Shown: positions 50,801 through 58,339, numbered from the stretch's first letter. The stretch: 64,000 nt of DNA from Siphonodentalium dalli (GCA_032622095.1 CP136063.1:80701980-80765979), one strand, 5' to 3'. Notes: generated by a model not told the origin, from the letters alone. A program made the numbers and translations.

Positions 50801-51548
50801 AAATTATATAGTACTAGCCGATGAGCCCGACGTTGTCCGTGCTATTCAAAAACCAAATTTCAAGTCGATAGCTCTACCCAGCCCGACGTTGTCCGGGTTA
50901 TTCAAAAACCAAATTTCAAGTCGATAGCTCTACCCGTTTCCGAGATCTGGTCTGCGCATGCGCGAAGCTGGCGTCGCACGGGCTCGGCGACCCGATAAAA
51001 TTCGTATCCGGGGCAAGATACATTCACATACCAAATTTCAAGTCGATAGCTCCACCCGTTTCCGAGATCTCGTCTGCGCATGCGCGAAGCTGGCGTCGCA
51101 CGGGCTCGGCGACCCGATAAAATTCGTATCCGGGGCAAGATACATTCACATAGCAAATTTCAAGTCGATAGCTCCACCCGTTTCCGAGATCTCGTCTGCG
51201 CATGCGCTGCACGGGCTCGCCAACACGACAACGACCACCGCCTGGTCAAACTACACACAAGTACCAAGTTTCGTCCCGATTTGGTCGAGAATTGTAGATT
51301 TGTATTAATGACAAACGGACAGACAAACAGACAGACAGAGGTCTTCAAAATATATATGAGATGATGTTAAAATCTGTCAATACAATACACCAAGAAATGC
51401 AACGAACACAACATTGCTTGATTATATTATTATATTTATTTTGATATTATTATTTTTTTAGATCCGAGCTGAAAAGGCAAAGAAATCGCAGCAGTCAATA
51501 CTAATCTCAATTCCACAAGTGGAGATGTCCACACTGAGTACACCCTGA
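23801..51548 (+). CDS. SPICE1: Spindle and centriole-associated protein 1-like (SPICE1), complete, 18 coding exons
   Basis: SPICE1 is a coiled-coil centriolar and spindle protein needed for centriole duplication and chromosome congression. Exons (GT-AG, phases consistent): 23801-23889 (ATG 23809), 24202-24249, 24897-24963, 25530-25594, 26498-26569, 27330-27391, 28391-28512, 31528-31713, 32925-33094, 34143-34292, 34635-34727, 36266-36358, 37450-37540, 38363-38515, 39773-40140, 45796-46842, 48458-48547, 51462-51548 (TGA). Product 1014 residues; human SPICE1 is about 855, and the excess lies mainly in exon 16. Family hallmarks: N-terminal MSF..VR plus WDDSIQDLSVHKATVDEL; MAIIKEILYDKQQLEDVL and VVKDMFGD; YQPKLNLERFQQFLALEE; LEDEIVNYEIETGRQ; and FQGYTLALVDSVTKLTRYLKE. 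Helical charged segments around 342-403 and 575-640 are probable coiled coils. Homology is recognised from memory, not from a search. Confidence 0.93.
24512..24823. repeat. Dispersed repeat J, copy 2
   Basis: Same order of blocks as 2750-3048. In SPICE1 intron 2, ending about 75 bp before exon 3. Confidence 0.7.
25746..26030. repeat. Dispersed repeat I
   Basis: CTCAGACACTTATTTTCAAA ... ACCGACAGGCAGGTTTTTAT ... GGGCCATAAAAAGCACCCAG. Matching pieces occur at 150-204, 2406-2500 and 3200-3295. Confidence 0.6.
27085..27275. repeat. Dispersed repeat K fragment
   Basis: CCATCCGTCCATCTGTCTGA, ATCTCGATGAAATTTGGTAT, TTTCCGTTCAAGAGTTATCC. Ends 55 bp before SPICE1 exon 6. Confidence 0.6.
27416..27612. 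mobile_element. Family C, left part
   Basis: TTAACCCTTTCTTTACTGAA start 25 bp after SPICE1 exon 27330-27391; right end lost. Confidence 0.75.
27681..27898. mobile_element. Family D MITE: TA-flanked near-perfect hairpin
   Basis: TACAGTAATGCTCAAAG ... CTTTGGGCATTACTGT; ~100-bp arms (GGATTTAGTCGGAAATATGG) fold around AAAGCTC/GAGCTTT. SPICE1 intron 6. Confidence 0.88.
28904..29337. mobile_element. Family A, long variant
   Basis: Two palindromic ends separated by ~200 bp of unique DNA (GGGAGACCTAGGATCAGATT, then a ...GATGAGGCCTAAGCAGAATG junction). The same spacer recurs at 51551, 60831 and, diverged, 47128. In a SPICE1 intron. Confidence 0.82.
29760..30003. mobile_element. Family B MITE
   Basis: TTAACCCTTCCATCACTAGA ... 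CATCATGAAAGGGTTAA, flanked by TTAA on both sides; paired TATATAAGAGAATRCA palindromes. SPICE1 intron. Confidence 0.87.
30513..31125. mobile_element. Element with CTGTATACACCCGTCAGTAAGC ends
   Basis: Ends CTGTATACACCCGTCAGTAA and TTACTGATGGGTGTATACAG. Repeated GATAAGCCCA/GTAAGCCCA motifs near both ends. Non-coding. SPICE1 intron 7. Confidence 0.6.
31358..31418. repeat. Short hairpin
   Basis: AAAAAGTCATATTG pairs with CAATATGACTTTTT around ACACTCGGGAGTC. Confidence 0.7.
31840..32750. mobile_element. Family B MITE split by an insertion
   Basis: Left part from TTAACCCTTCGATGACTGG to about 32020; right part from about 32645 (TGCGATGCTCCC...) to GTCATGAAATGGTTAA. Roughly 620 bp of unrelated DNA lies between them. 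Confidence 0.8.
32020..32645 (-). pseudogene. Insertion resembling a transcript 3' end, unknown family
   Basis: On the minus strand: an acceptor-like ctcag near 32530, a 78-codon open stretch (about 32527-32293; contains FVCPKGTGIYAKALEQSP and ELFRLAPGQLSNHTAAYCLL) ending in TAA, then ~200 bp with AATAAA near 32070 shortly before the insertion's end. This could be a 5'-truncated retrocopy of an mRNA or a terminal exon moved by a transposon. I do not recognise the protein. Confidence 0.4.
33762..33929. mobile_element. 168-bp palindromic MITE
   Basis: Ends GTTATCGCTGCAGTGAATT / AATTCACTGCAGCGATAAC; arms carry GAAGAGGTCAGA and GCTGGATCAAAC. SPICE1 intron 9. Confidence 0.8.
34143..34292 (+). CDS. 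SPICE1: SPICE1 exon 10: most conserved central block
   Basis: Residues 292-341: VLEHLEDEIVNYEIETGRQ then FQGYTLALVDSVTKLTRYLK. The exon is 50 codons, phase 0 both ends. This block and the following helical exons (34635-34727, 36266-36358) are the part I match most firmly to SPICE1. Confidence 0.93.
34515..34538. repeat. (ATT)n microsatellite
   Basis: About eight ATT units in SPICE1 intron 10, ~100 bp before the next exon. Confidence 0.95.
35582..35757. mobile_element. Family C fragment joined to family E
   Basis: AACCCCTTTCTGTACTAAAT to TACCCCTCCAAATAAT, then a direct junction with a truncated E copy. Confidence 0.72.
35758..36202. mobile_element. Family E foldback, left-truncated
   Basis: Begins in TTTTTTTTATAGTGCC, ends AAGTGGGCCTTTAA. 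Contains the E landmarks TCAGAAGATGCCC, GGCTCCCAGAATGCAA and the hairpin GGGGAATAACTC-type around ATCTTTAAGATA. Confidence 0.82.
36638..37065. repeat. Dispersed repeat K (ACCCCCAT...ATGGGGGT ends)
   Basis: Starts TATACCCCCATCCTAAAAGA, contains two GTTCAAGAGTTATCCCTCTT blocks, ends TACCATGGGGGTAAGC. A related fragment lies at 27085-27275. Confidence 0.6.
37541..38362. other. SPICE1 intron 13, nothing recognised
   Basis: Unique-looking AT-rich sequence with no MITE of the families listed. Confidence 0.4.
39773..40140 (+). CDS. SPICE1: SPICE1 exon 15: Gln-rich coiled-coil region
   Basis: Residues about 485-607. Ser/Asn/Pro-rich first half, then AQIASLHNQHEEAQKRVQQL and LLQEQLRQQQSQHQQHEQ, a Gln-rich helix that continues into EQQRQQRETILKQQLALQQR at the start of exon 16 across a 5.65-kb intron. 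Phase 0 at the 3' end. Confidence 0.92.
40837..41010. mobile_element. Family C fragment
   Basis: TTTACCCTTTATATACTGAA, AGTATATATTGGAATGGTC, then AGATAATAAGTTCATCAAA; right half absent. SPICE1 intron 15. Confidence 0.72.
41643..41767. repeat. 61-bp tandem duplication
   Basis: Two copies containing TGCAGCCAATCAGAATGCGA starting at 41661 and 41722. SPICE1 intron 15. Confidence 0.85.
42080..42240. mobile_element. Family B partial MITE
   Basis: TTAACCCTTTCATGATGGGA start and a full internal palindrome (CTTATATATGCGAGTCTCCC / GGGAGCCTCGCATATATAAG); right half absent. Confidence 0.8.
42497..43913. mobile_element. Family F copy 1: HINE/pearl-like element with ~162-bp tandem repeats
   Basis: Short terminal repeats AGCTCAACTT (42497) and AAGTTGAGCT (about 43883-43892), then a 3' hairpin AGTGTC-ATT-GACACT (43894-43908). 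The centre has about eight monomers near 162 bp, marked by (C)GGGCTACAGGTCGTACC at about 42585, 42746, 42913, 43027, 43190, 43350, 43508 and 43672; one is short. It sits in a T run of a family E copy. Helentron-derived HINEs and bivalve pearl elements have this architecture. No coding capacity. Confidence 0.7.
43988..45169. mobile_element. hAT-like element, 1182 bp, non-autonomous
   Basis: Ends TAGGGCTGGGCGATA and ...CCGCCCAGCACTA, flanked by the exact 8-bp duplication ATTCATCA (43980-43987, 45170-45177). Subterminal ATATCGCGATATTATCGCG repeats lie near the left end. It is inserted in a family E copy. Short open frames inside (44826-45113) resemble no transposase. Confidence 0.9.
45796..46842 (+). 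CDS. SPICE1: SPICE1 exon 16: coiled coil plus six 22-residue tandem repeats
   Basis: 349 codons, residues 608-956. First a Gln-rich helix (to about 45867), then six 22-residue repeats (45934-46329; core QGVSSTLQGRTVNPNGDLYQ), then a second Gln-rich helix (FQIQQRLLRAQQTADKLQNQ), two QLQDSRL motifs and an Asn run (about 46749-46774). Enters at tgttacag, leaves at gtaagt, phase 0 at both ends. Longer than the vertebrate counterpart because of the repeats. Confidence 0.92.
45934..46329 (+). repeat. Coding minisatellite, 6 x 66 bp
   Basis: Units at 45934, 46000, 46066, 46132, 46198 and 46264. Units 2-5 are nearly identical at the DNA level. Unit 1 (RSVNSNGD) and unit 6 (MSSTIQGRTVNVNGD, ending QT) are diverged edge units. 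All stay in frame. Confidence 0.97.
46899..46926 (+). repeat. Poly-G tract, 28 G
   Basis: Uninterrupted G run starting 57 bp after the SPICE1 exon 16 donor. The transcript would be G-rich on the sense strand. Length may be affected by sequencing. Confidence 0.85.
47128..47569. mobile_element. Family A, long variant (diverged)
   Basis: Ends CAAACCTGAGTTTAGTGTG and CTAAACTCAGGCTTG. Same spacer layout as at 28904 but more diverged; no clear TSD. In a SPICE1 intron. Confidence 0.8.
47660..47885 (-). mobile_element. Probable LINE 3' end with pentanucleotide tail
   Basis: Read on the minus strand, a GC-richer stretch (GGGGGTAGCCTAGCCC on plus near 47750) is followed by TGTAAATAAATT and then (ATCCT)n, seen on plus as taggataggataggata near 47664. 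A short simple-repeat tail after an AATAAA is typical of CR1/RTE-like LINE ends. No coding part seen. Confidence 0.45.
47970..48216. mobile_element. Family C MITE (reverse)
   Basis: TTAGCCCTTTCTTTTCTAAA ... GTATTGAAAGAGTTTAA, with the central hairpin GTTGAACAAAC / GTTTGTTGAAC. Confidence 0.8.
48227..48408. mobile_element. Family D MITE
   Basis: TACAGTAATGCCCTTAATAA ... ATTTAGGGCATTGCTGTA. Ends 49 bp before SPICE1 exon 17. Confidence 0.9.
48950..49392. mobile_element. Family B MITE, A-rich centre, left end decayed
   Basis: Internal ATATAAGAGAATGCATTGGC, about 280 bp of AAAGAATGTAAGAAA-type sequence (the complement of the centre at 8400-8640), and right end CGTCATGCAAGGGTTAA. Confidence 0.78.
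49531..49676. mobile_element. Family D MITE with shortened left arm
   Basis: TACAGTAATGCCCTAAATAA ... TTAGGGCATTACTGTA; most of the left arm is deleted. Confidence 0.88.
49766..50216. mobile_element. Family B MITE, long-ended variant
   Basis: TTAACCCTTTACCCAACAAA ... TTGTTGGGTAAAGGGTTAA with TTAA at both edges. Internal palindromes as in other B copies around a T-rich centre. It differs from them in its outer ~130 bp (ends plus ~100 bp of unique DNA). Confidence 0.87.
50812..51362. mobile_element. Family G-like element with 122-bp tandem repeats
   Basis: Starts TACTAGCCGATGAGCCCGAC and ends in ACGGACAGACAAACAGACAG and GGTCTTCAAAATATATATG. Repeats at 50910, 51032 and 51154 (spacing exactly 122) carry CTGCGCATGCGCGAAGCTGG. 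Strong CpG content in an SPICE1 intron just 100 bp before the last exon. Confidence 0.75.
51462..51548 (+). CDS. SPICE1: SPICE1 terminal coding exon
   Basis: Follows tattttttta-g acceptor at 51461. Encodes 28 residues beginning IRAEKAKKSQQSILISIPQ and stops at TGA 51546-51548. It joins in phase 0 to exon 17 (48458-48547, ending LPPDPIK). A family A transposon begins only 2-3 bp after the stop, so the 3' UTR is largely transposon-derived. Confidence 0.85.
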   Translation: MRAEKAKKSQQSILISIPQVEMSTLSTP

Positions 51549-51550
51549 TT

Positions 51551-51999
51551 AAGCCTGGAAATAGTGTGTCTTTCGTCTGCAGAATGAGGTCCTAGAGGGT
51601 GCTCAAATTTAGTGATGCTATCCCACACGGTGGGCTAGCATCACCAGATTCACTCTCTGGGAACCTCATTCTGCTTAGGCCTCAACTGCTATGGGAGACC
51701 TAGGATCAGATTGAAGTTCCCCAGTTGAAGTTGGTGATATTCACCTATTAGTCACCTCGATTATACATTTTATCTTCTTCAAATTAGGGGATATAGAAAC
51801 TGGACAGAAGGGGGGTGGAGTAACTAAAAACTTTGTTAATTTGAGACTATAGATACTTCCCAAAAGATGAGGTCTAAGCAGAATAAGGTCCCCAGAGGGT
51901 GCGTTTGGTGATGCTAGCCCACTATGCAGGATAGCATCACTAAATTCACCCTCAGGGGACCTCATTCTGCAAATAACAGACACACTATTTGCAGGCCTA
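51551..51999. mobile_element. Family A, long variant, abutting SPICE1 stop codon
   Basis: Starts AAGCCTGGAAATAGTGTG 2-3 bp after the SPICE1 TGA and ends CACACTATTTGCAGGCCT. Contains the GGGAGACCTAGGATCAGATT spacer. Confidence 0.83.
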
Positions 52000-52189
52000 T
52001 ATATTTACATTTGAAAGAGAATCCGTCCATTATATCATCAGAGAACTCTCATCGTATTCCATAAGAAGCCAAGTTTATTGTAAATGCACTTGTTTGACAA
52101 CATTGTTCTAGCATAATTATGTTTTCATTGTGCTAACTATATTTTAGTGGAGAGCTTCCACTTGTAAATTGTAGCTAGTAGGCATCAAG

Positions 52190-52330
52190 TCTTTCTATAC
52201 TAAATGGATTCTCCCACCCAGTTATAAAAGTATACATTGGAATGGTCTATTACTCACCTGGAGGGGTTTTCAGAACATAAGCAGACGACAGATAATACAA
52301 GAACAGAAGGAGTCCTATCTATTTTCTCAG
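52190..52330. mobile_element. Family C fragment
   Basis: CTTTCTATACTAAATGGATT through ATACAAGAACAGAAGGAGTC; no right end. Confidence 0.75.
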
Positions 52331-53238
52331 CCTGAGAATTTTTTATTATTTTTCCTAATTGCAAATAATTGTTTGCTTTCTCTCGTATCCACTGTCACTT
52401 TGGAATACCATCATTTATCTTACAAGCTACACATTACAAGCAGAACCTCTCTAGTATGTTACAAATGACAACTGTTTCTTCTGTTATTTTTATATAAAAT
52501 CATTCCATATTATTTTTAAAGGAAATATTTTGTGTCTGCAATCTCAGACTTATCTACTTTACGGATGTCTCATTGATATGTCACTATTACATCTTGTACT
52601 TGTACCTCATGCATTACATTAAAATAAGTTATATTCACAAAAAAGCCCATTCAAGACACTGACTCTTGCCCCAAAATGACCAGCCTCTTTGAAAAGCCAA
52701 CGAAAATCCTATATCAGTATTATGTCTAGAAGTGTCCATAATATTTCTATTCTATGACGACGCAGCATTCCCAAAGTGATGTAATAAACTGTTTTCAAAT
52801 AGAGAGTGCATTCCTGGCATAGTAAATGTTTGTGAGAATCGTAGTATTTAGAAATTTATAACTAGATGCGAAAGAATAATCAGTCATGAATATTGTTGAC
52901 TGATAAAAAACTCAAAGATGATGTTTCCTATATTGCGATGAGTAAAATTAATTGTGGATATATTCAGTTTTCCAACAATAGTTGAATTTGACAATGCGTG
53001 GGATAATTGTCATTGACCTCTGATCTCTGACGTAATCTGGTATGCCATAAACCAATGAAATTGCGCGCAGTTTGCGCCACTCTCCAATGAAATGGAGGGA
53101 ATCCCTTCAACACGGAACCTAATTTTAATAGAGTGTTCAAGAGACATAATTCCGATATAGGATTTTCGTCGTCTTTTTCCAAGAGATCAGTGAATGACAT
53201 GTGTCATATTGATTGGACCCTATTTAAGGAGACTTCTA

Positions 53239-53468
53239 TTTAACCCATCCATGACTGGAACTTCCTGAAATTTTGCGAAAGCCCTGTGCCAATGCATTCT
53301 CTTATATATGCGAGTCTCCCATAGGGAGCCTCGCATATATAAGAGAATACATTGGCCTAACAATATTTACCTTGACCTTGTAAGCCAGTGCATTCTTTTA
53401 TAAATGCGAGACACTGGCACAGGATCTTAACTGCTGCAGCAGCGCAACTCCCATCATGAAAGGGTTAA
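53239..53468. mobile_element. Family B MITE
   Basis: TTAACCCATCCATGACTGGA ... CATCATGAAAGGGTTAA, TTAA on both sides. Confidence 0.87.
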
Positions 53469-53621
53469 AAAATAGATGTTGATTTGCTTGCGTTCTATGG
53501 CATATGGATGCAAGTTTGTCAGACATATTGAGAGTTCATAAACATTTAAGATCAACTTTCTTCCATACTCCTATGAATGCAAAATCTCAACATCCATTCC
53601 TTATATTTACACTCTAACCCT

Positions 53622-53873
53622 TTAACCCTTTCTATGCAAAGTGGTTTCTCCCATTCAGTTATAAATGTATACATTGGAATGGTCTATTATTCATTTGGAG
53701 GGGTGTTCAGGAAAAATAAGCAGACCAAAATGTAAAAGGAGTCCTATTTTTTGGAGGGAAATGTTCAGATAATAAGTTCAGTAATTGACCTGTGGTTATT
53801 GTTCAACTTTTTATCTGAACATTTCCTATGTGGTAACTACTTGTTAATGTTGCTTTAGTACAGAAAGGTTTAA
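53622..53873. mobile_element. Family C MITE, complete
   Basis: TTAACCCTTTCTATGCAAAG ... GTACAGAAAGGTTTAA; lies 153 bp from a family B copy. Confidence 0.84.
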
Positions 53874-54255
53874 ATGATAATTTAGCAAATATTTTCAATG
53901 ATATTCTTGTTGAGGGTTGCAGTTGCTTCCATACTATATTGAAATAATTTGGGGTTTGCGCATGGTGTCACATGACATGATTTCAACCAATCAACAACTT
54001 GTGTTCAGGTTCCACATTATGATTGCATGTATGAGCGTAAATATACATGTTTATGTACAACACATGTAAGCCCTGCTACGACAGAATTAATTTATTTTTC
54101 TTTTAAACCAAAGGGAAAACTCCCGTAGAAAATGAAATGTAGTTAATAGTTATATGTGTAATAAGAAACTTCGGTTTTTAGGAGCACAATCTTAAACTTG
54201 AAGCAACCCATTGTTCAGGTTGCCTTGAATAATAATCAGCTGAATAGATACCTGG

Positions 54256-54729
54256 TTAAAGGCCCACTTAATTTTCGAGTCACCGATTATTTTTTTTATA
54301 GTGCCTTGATATACGGTTTAAATAACAATCAATGCCATAAAATATGATTAAAATGCTCTTAATTCATCACCATGTGAAATGTCTGTGTCTCAGAAGAGAA
54401 ATAGAAAACAGCTGAAATCATAGAAAGATTTCCCCTGTTCTGGTTTCCAGAATGCAACAGAATTCAAACTAAAAATGTATTTTCAATGGAAGTGGAATAA
54501 ATCTATCTTTAAGATATAGAGTCATTCCCCCTCAATTCAAAATAATACACTGCTGTACAATCCAGATGAAAATTAAGCACAAAAACACGTCGGTAACTCA
54601 ACAAAAACAGCATGTTCACAGTTTATTACTCTAGATAAGTTGATAATACAATGTTTTGGAGCTTCCTCTTTGAAATGGCATATATTTTATATATATGATC
54701 TGTGGGTTCGAAATTAAGTGGGCTTTTAA
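54256..54729. mobile_element. Family E foldback, complete
   Basis: TTAAAGGCCCACTTAATTTT ... AAATTAAGTGGGCTTTTAA; TTAA at both edges, AGGCCCACTT-type TIR. Confidence 0.88.
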
Positions 54730-55242
54730 ATTGACTTTAATATAATTCTTCTGCTAGGTTACCAACAATGCTAGAGAACTTTCAAATGAGATGTATATAA
54801 TAAAATTGCACTCAGCTTTATTCATTATATAGAATATCATCAGTTAAATTTGGGGAAATAATTGAAGGAATATCTTACTCAAATTTATAGTTTGAAGAAA
54901 GAAGAAATGTCTATTCAATTTTTACATGAGGCAACCCAACAGTATGCTCTACCTGGGTACATGTTATGCCCTGGGGGTGAAAATGGCATTAAACTTTTCC
55001 TGAGTATCCGTAATAAACCAAATCCTATGGATTGAAATACAACAAATGAATTTGCTTTAATATATTTTGTTTCTTGTATATCTGAAATAAATATTAAATA
55101 AATAAAGATTGCAACCTCTTATCATGTTTTGTGTTTCTTTGGTATTTTTTTAATCCACATCCAGGATTTTGTTTGTATCAGCAACATTGAGTTGATTGTG
55201 TTGAATCTTAACAAATTGGCTTCATGTAAAAATTATTGGAAC

Positions 55243-55471
55243 TACAGTAATGCTCTAAATAATGGACTCCTTAACCACAGCAGAATTATGGGTAACTTTT
55301 CAGGATTTTGTTGGAAATATGGCTTGTTGCCATTCATCAGAAAGCTCTCAGTGAGAGAGTCAGTGAGAGCTTTCCGATGAATGGCAACAAGCCATATTTC
55401 CGACTAAATCCTGAAAAGTTACCCATAATTCTGCTGTGGTTAAGGAGTCCATTATTTAGAGCATTACTGTA
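55243..55471. mobile_element. Family D MITE
   Basis: TACAGTAATGCTCTAAATAA ... TTTAGAGCATTACTGTA; arms intact. Confidence 0.9.
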
Positions 55472-55979
55472 TACAGTTGCACTGTATGATACTCCGATCA
55501 CACATCTCATTCTCTGATTCTACAAATTCACATATTATTCTCCCAAGGAATATCATACTACATGCATTACGCTACACAATGGAAAACAATAACATAGAAA
55601 GGAATTTATCCATTAATCTATATTTATGAGATTAGTACAGGTTATTGGGACATGCACGTGGTCTGTGTGTGACTCACTGAACCAAGGCAGCTTTCGAATT
55701 CAGTTACATAATGACTCATCCTAGAAATTTGAGTTTCCAGTTGTAATCCCGGATACCCAATTGTTGAGAAGATACTATTCCTTTGAAAATACAGTTTACC
55801 TGTTATAGTTGATTTCATAACATTTTGAACTTTTTTGCCTAACTCTTGAGTAAGCTGGTGGTTGCATAGGTGAGCTTGTAGCTGGATTCGAAAGTTGTCT
55901 GATGAAGTCTGTCACAACCCCCAGAGGGCCCAGACTGTCTAAGATTTAGCAGAACTATTGATCTCTTTTCGGTAGACAT

Positions 55980-56331
55980 CTGGAAGTTTATTTCAAGTCC
56001 ATTTTATGATGTTGATCTTTCTGGAAACCTGACCATCCTGAATTTACAGATAGCACAATTGGAACTGGATTTAGATTTCAGAGCAGCTTTTTTTCTTTTT
56101 CTTTTTTTTATCGATAAAAAATTTGGCTCCCACTGCATATGAGTGCATTCCAATATTAACATGTATTTGTATTTCTTTATGGATATCAATCTAAGTTAAG
56201 TAGTATGTAATTGAAGGAACATTTTGTACTTATTTCAGAAAATACAACATATATTTCTTTTGGCAGAAAACAACTAATAGGGTTTTTAGGGAAACGGAAC
56301 CATAATTATTTCTTCTTTGGCCTAAAGTAGT
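55980..56331 (-). other. FMO 3' flank
   Basis: AATAAA on the minus strand at about 55988-55993 is a possible poly(A) signal about 340 bp after the stop. No other feature seen. Confidence 0.25.
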
Positions 56332-57591
56332 CTATATTTGAATAAACCCTGACAAATCATCAAGTTTGTAGTTTTTTTGTCTGTATGTCATTATCTCTAC
56401 AGATCTCACAGCATGTACATGATCATATAGTTTGTGTACAGCCGGGTTTATTTTCTTTACCCCTGCCATATCAGCCAGCTCATCATTGTATGCCCACTGT
56501 CGGTTAGCCATCAAATGTGCATGGCGATCATCAAGTCCCTCCTTTTTACGTTTCTCAAAATCAGCTTCAATATCCTGCTTCATTTCAACTTCTGTTGGCA
56601 ACATCATTGATGCTTCTAACGAAGACAAACAAAACAAAACTTGTGTATGAAACATAGGAAATGGACATACTGTTTTTGGAATACCAACAAAAAACATAGT
56701 TGGAAATTCTGCATGTATGACATGCTTATAGAGAGGATATACCCGTTCGTCTTCGATCTTTGGATGACATTCTGAAGATAGAAATGGAAACTTATATCTA
56801 TAACCTGTACACATCATCAAGAAATCTATTTTTATTTCCTCTCCATCGTTCAGTATCACTGAAGAATCTGTCAGTTTTTGTATCCCAGGCTTCTGTTCCA
56901 ATTTTTTGGGAAATTTCTTTTTCATTTTAGGCTTATTGTGGCACAGATGAACTTGAGATGCCACTGAACAAGCTTCTATAGAAATGTCTTGACCAGATGA
57001 TGCTGCACCTAGACATGCTACAATTTTATTGGTGAAAATACCAGGTGTTCTGTAATCATGGCTGTGCATTACGGTCCCTTTAAAATTGTCCAAACCATCA
57101 ATAATTGGCATTAATGGGGCATAGTAATGTCCATTGCACATAAATATTGCATCAAATATGCCTGTTTCAACTTTATTATTGTCATTGACATCACGGTAGA
57201 TCAAACGCCACATGTTCTTATCAACAGGAGAAACACTGGTAAGTTCTGTATTCAGCTTTATTGCAGACATCAGGTCGAATTCCTTTGCAAAGTCCTCAAG
57301 GTAACCCTTCACTTCTGTGTGAGGAATAAAGGAGGGTAGGAACGATTTGAAAGGATATCCAGGAAACGCCATCACTTCTTTCGGAAGGTTAGTCAGAAGG
57401 TTCTTGTACATGCTTGAAATCACAGGTATTCCGTTTTCCATTGTACCGGTTCGTTCCGTGTAAACCCAAGTTCCTCCAATTTGATTTGACATTTCTAAAC
57501 AAACGACATGTTTGTATATTTGCGGCCTGGACATAACGTGTTTAAGGGCGATGAGCCCAGCCGCCCCTGCCCCAACTATCGCGATCCTCAT
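56332..57591 (-). CDS. Flavin-containing monooxygenase (FMO-like), intronless, complete
   Basis: Class B flavoprotein monooxygenase that uses FAD, NADPH and O2 to oxygenate soft nucleophiles (N or S atoms). 419 residues from ATG (57591) to TAG (56332). Features: FAD-binding GAGAAG (7-12) in a beta-alpha-beta start MRIAIVGAGAAG, GGTW (39-42), the FMO signature FKGTVMHSHDY (170-180), an NADPH-site motif GAASSGQD (195-202), and CTGYRYKFPFL (261-271), the FATGY-type motif. Length fits short invertebrate and yeast FMOs or senecionine N-oxygenase-like enzymes rather than 530-residue vertebrate FMOs; no C-terminal membrane anchor is visible. It has one exon although the neighbours have many; it could be a retrocopy that kept its frame, or the lineage's normal structure. 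Substrate unknown. Confidence 0.95.
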   Translation of the reverse strand: MRIAIVGAGAAGLIALKHVMSRPQIYKHVVCLEMSNQIGGTWVYTERTGTMENGIPVISSMYKNLLTNLPKEVMAFPGYPFKSFLPSFIPHTEVKGYLEDFAKEFDLMSAIKLNTELTSVSPVDKNMWRLIYRDVNDNNKVETGIFDAIFMCNGHYYAPLMPIIDGLDNFKGTVMHSHDYRTPGIFTNKIVACLGAASSGQDISIEACSVASQVHLCHNKPKMKKKFPKKLEQKPGIQKLTDSSVILNDGEEIKIDFLMMCTGYRYKFPFLSSECHPKIEDERVYPLYKHVIHAEFPTMFFVGIPKTVCPFPMFHTQVLFCLSSLEASMMLPTEVEMKQDIEADFEKRKKEGLDDRHAHLMANRQWAYNDELADMAGVKKINPAVHKLYDHVHAVRSVEIMTYRQKNYKLDDLSGFIQI

Positions 57592-57962
57592 TTTGAATAG
57601 TAACTATCCTTTTATTCTGTCCAGAATGTTCGAATATCGAAGAACTTTTATAAATATACTGAGAGAATTGCTGCCTCTTCCGCCGAACACTACCACAGCT
57701 TTATCTTGAGTTATCCCACTTGTGTTGTAACCGCCTGTAATATTTGTTATATCGTGTTTACAAACTATATATATTATATTGATCGCCGATACAGTGCGAT
57801 AAATCAAGACCATACTAGACTACGCTGCAGTGTTGATTTAATCAACATGAACTTATTTTGAACTAAGACCAATGCATGTAGAATGCAATGTTGATATATA
57901 CTATTCAGTTCACAAATATCCTGCTAAAACCTCTGCACGGTGATTGCGGCCTATAAACGTAA
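57592..57962. other. FMO upstream flank
   Basis: Region between the FMO ATG and a hAT-like element. The FMO promoter must lie here or beyond the element, but no TATA box or other clear motif was recognised. Confidence 0.3.
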
Positions 57963-58037
57963 CTCCTGCTCAGGGATGTGGCTAGAGGGTCTCCGCTGGG
58001 GGGTGTCCACCTTGGGAATTGGAAATTTCCAACTGCA

Positions 58038-58185
58038 CCCCCCCCCCCCCCCCCTTGAGTTGCAATCACACCAACACAACTATTTGCATAATTCCATTTG
58101 CACCCCCCCCCCCCCCCCCTTGAGTCGCAATCGTACCAACACAACTTTTTGCATATTTCCATTTGCACCCCCCCCTTGTACCTCA
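58038..58185. repeat. Tandem repeat with C18/C17 tracts inside hAT-like element
   Basis: About 2.5 units of ~66 bp, each a poly-C run followed by TTGAGTNGCAATC and ACCAACACAACT. Poly-C runs at 58038-58055 and 58103-58119. Confidence 0.8.
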
Positions 58186-58339
58186 TGCTCAGGCCTAATT
58201 TCCTATATATTCATAAGCCATGCTTCTATTTTCCCAGTATAAGAACATTAAGATATTTTAACCTGAAAATTGCCCCCCAAAAAACAACTAGTGATCTAAT
58301 TCCAGACAAATGCACACAGCTACCGACAACAGACCAGGA

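Larger units (their letters stand above)
51549..52795 (+). promoter_or_regulatory. SPICE1 3' UTR candidate with poly(A) signal
   Basis: After the stop come a family A element (51551-51999) and a family C fragment (about 52190-52330). The first canonical AATAAA seen downstream is at about 52785-52790. The real cleavage site is not determined and could be earlier with a variant signal. Confidence 0.3.

Noticed and set aside
50902-51364. Overlapping 60-116-codon frames with repeated MREAGVARARRPDKI
   Set aside because: They only translate the 122-bp tandem repeat.
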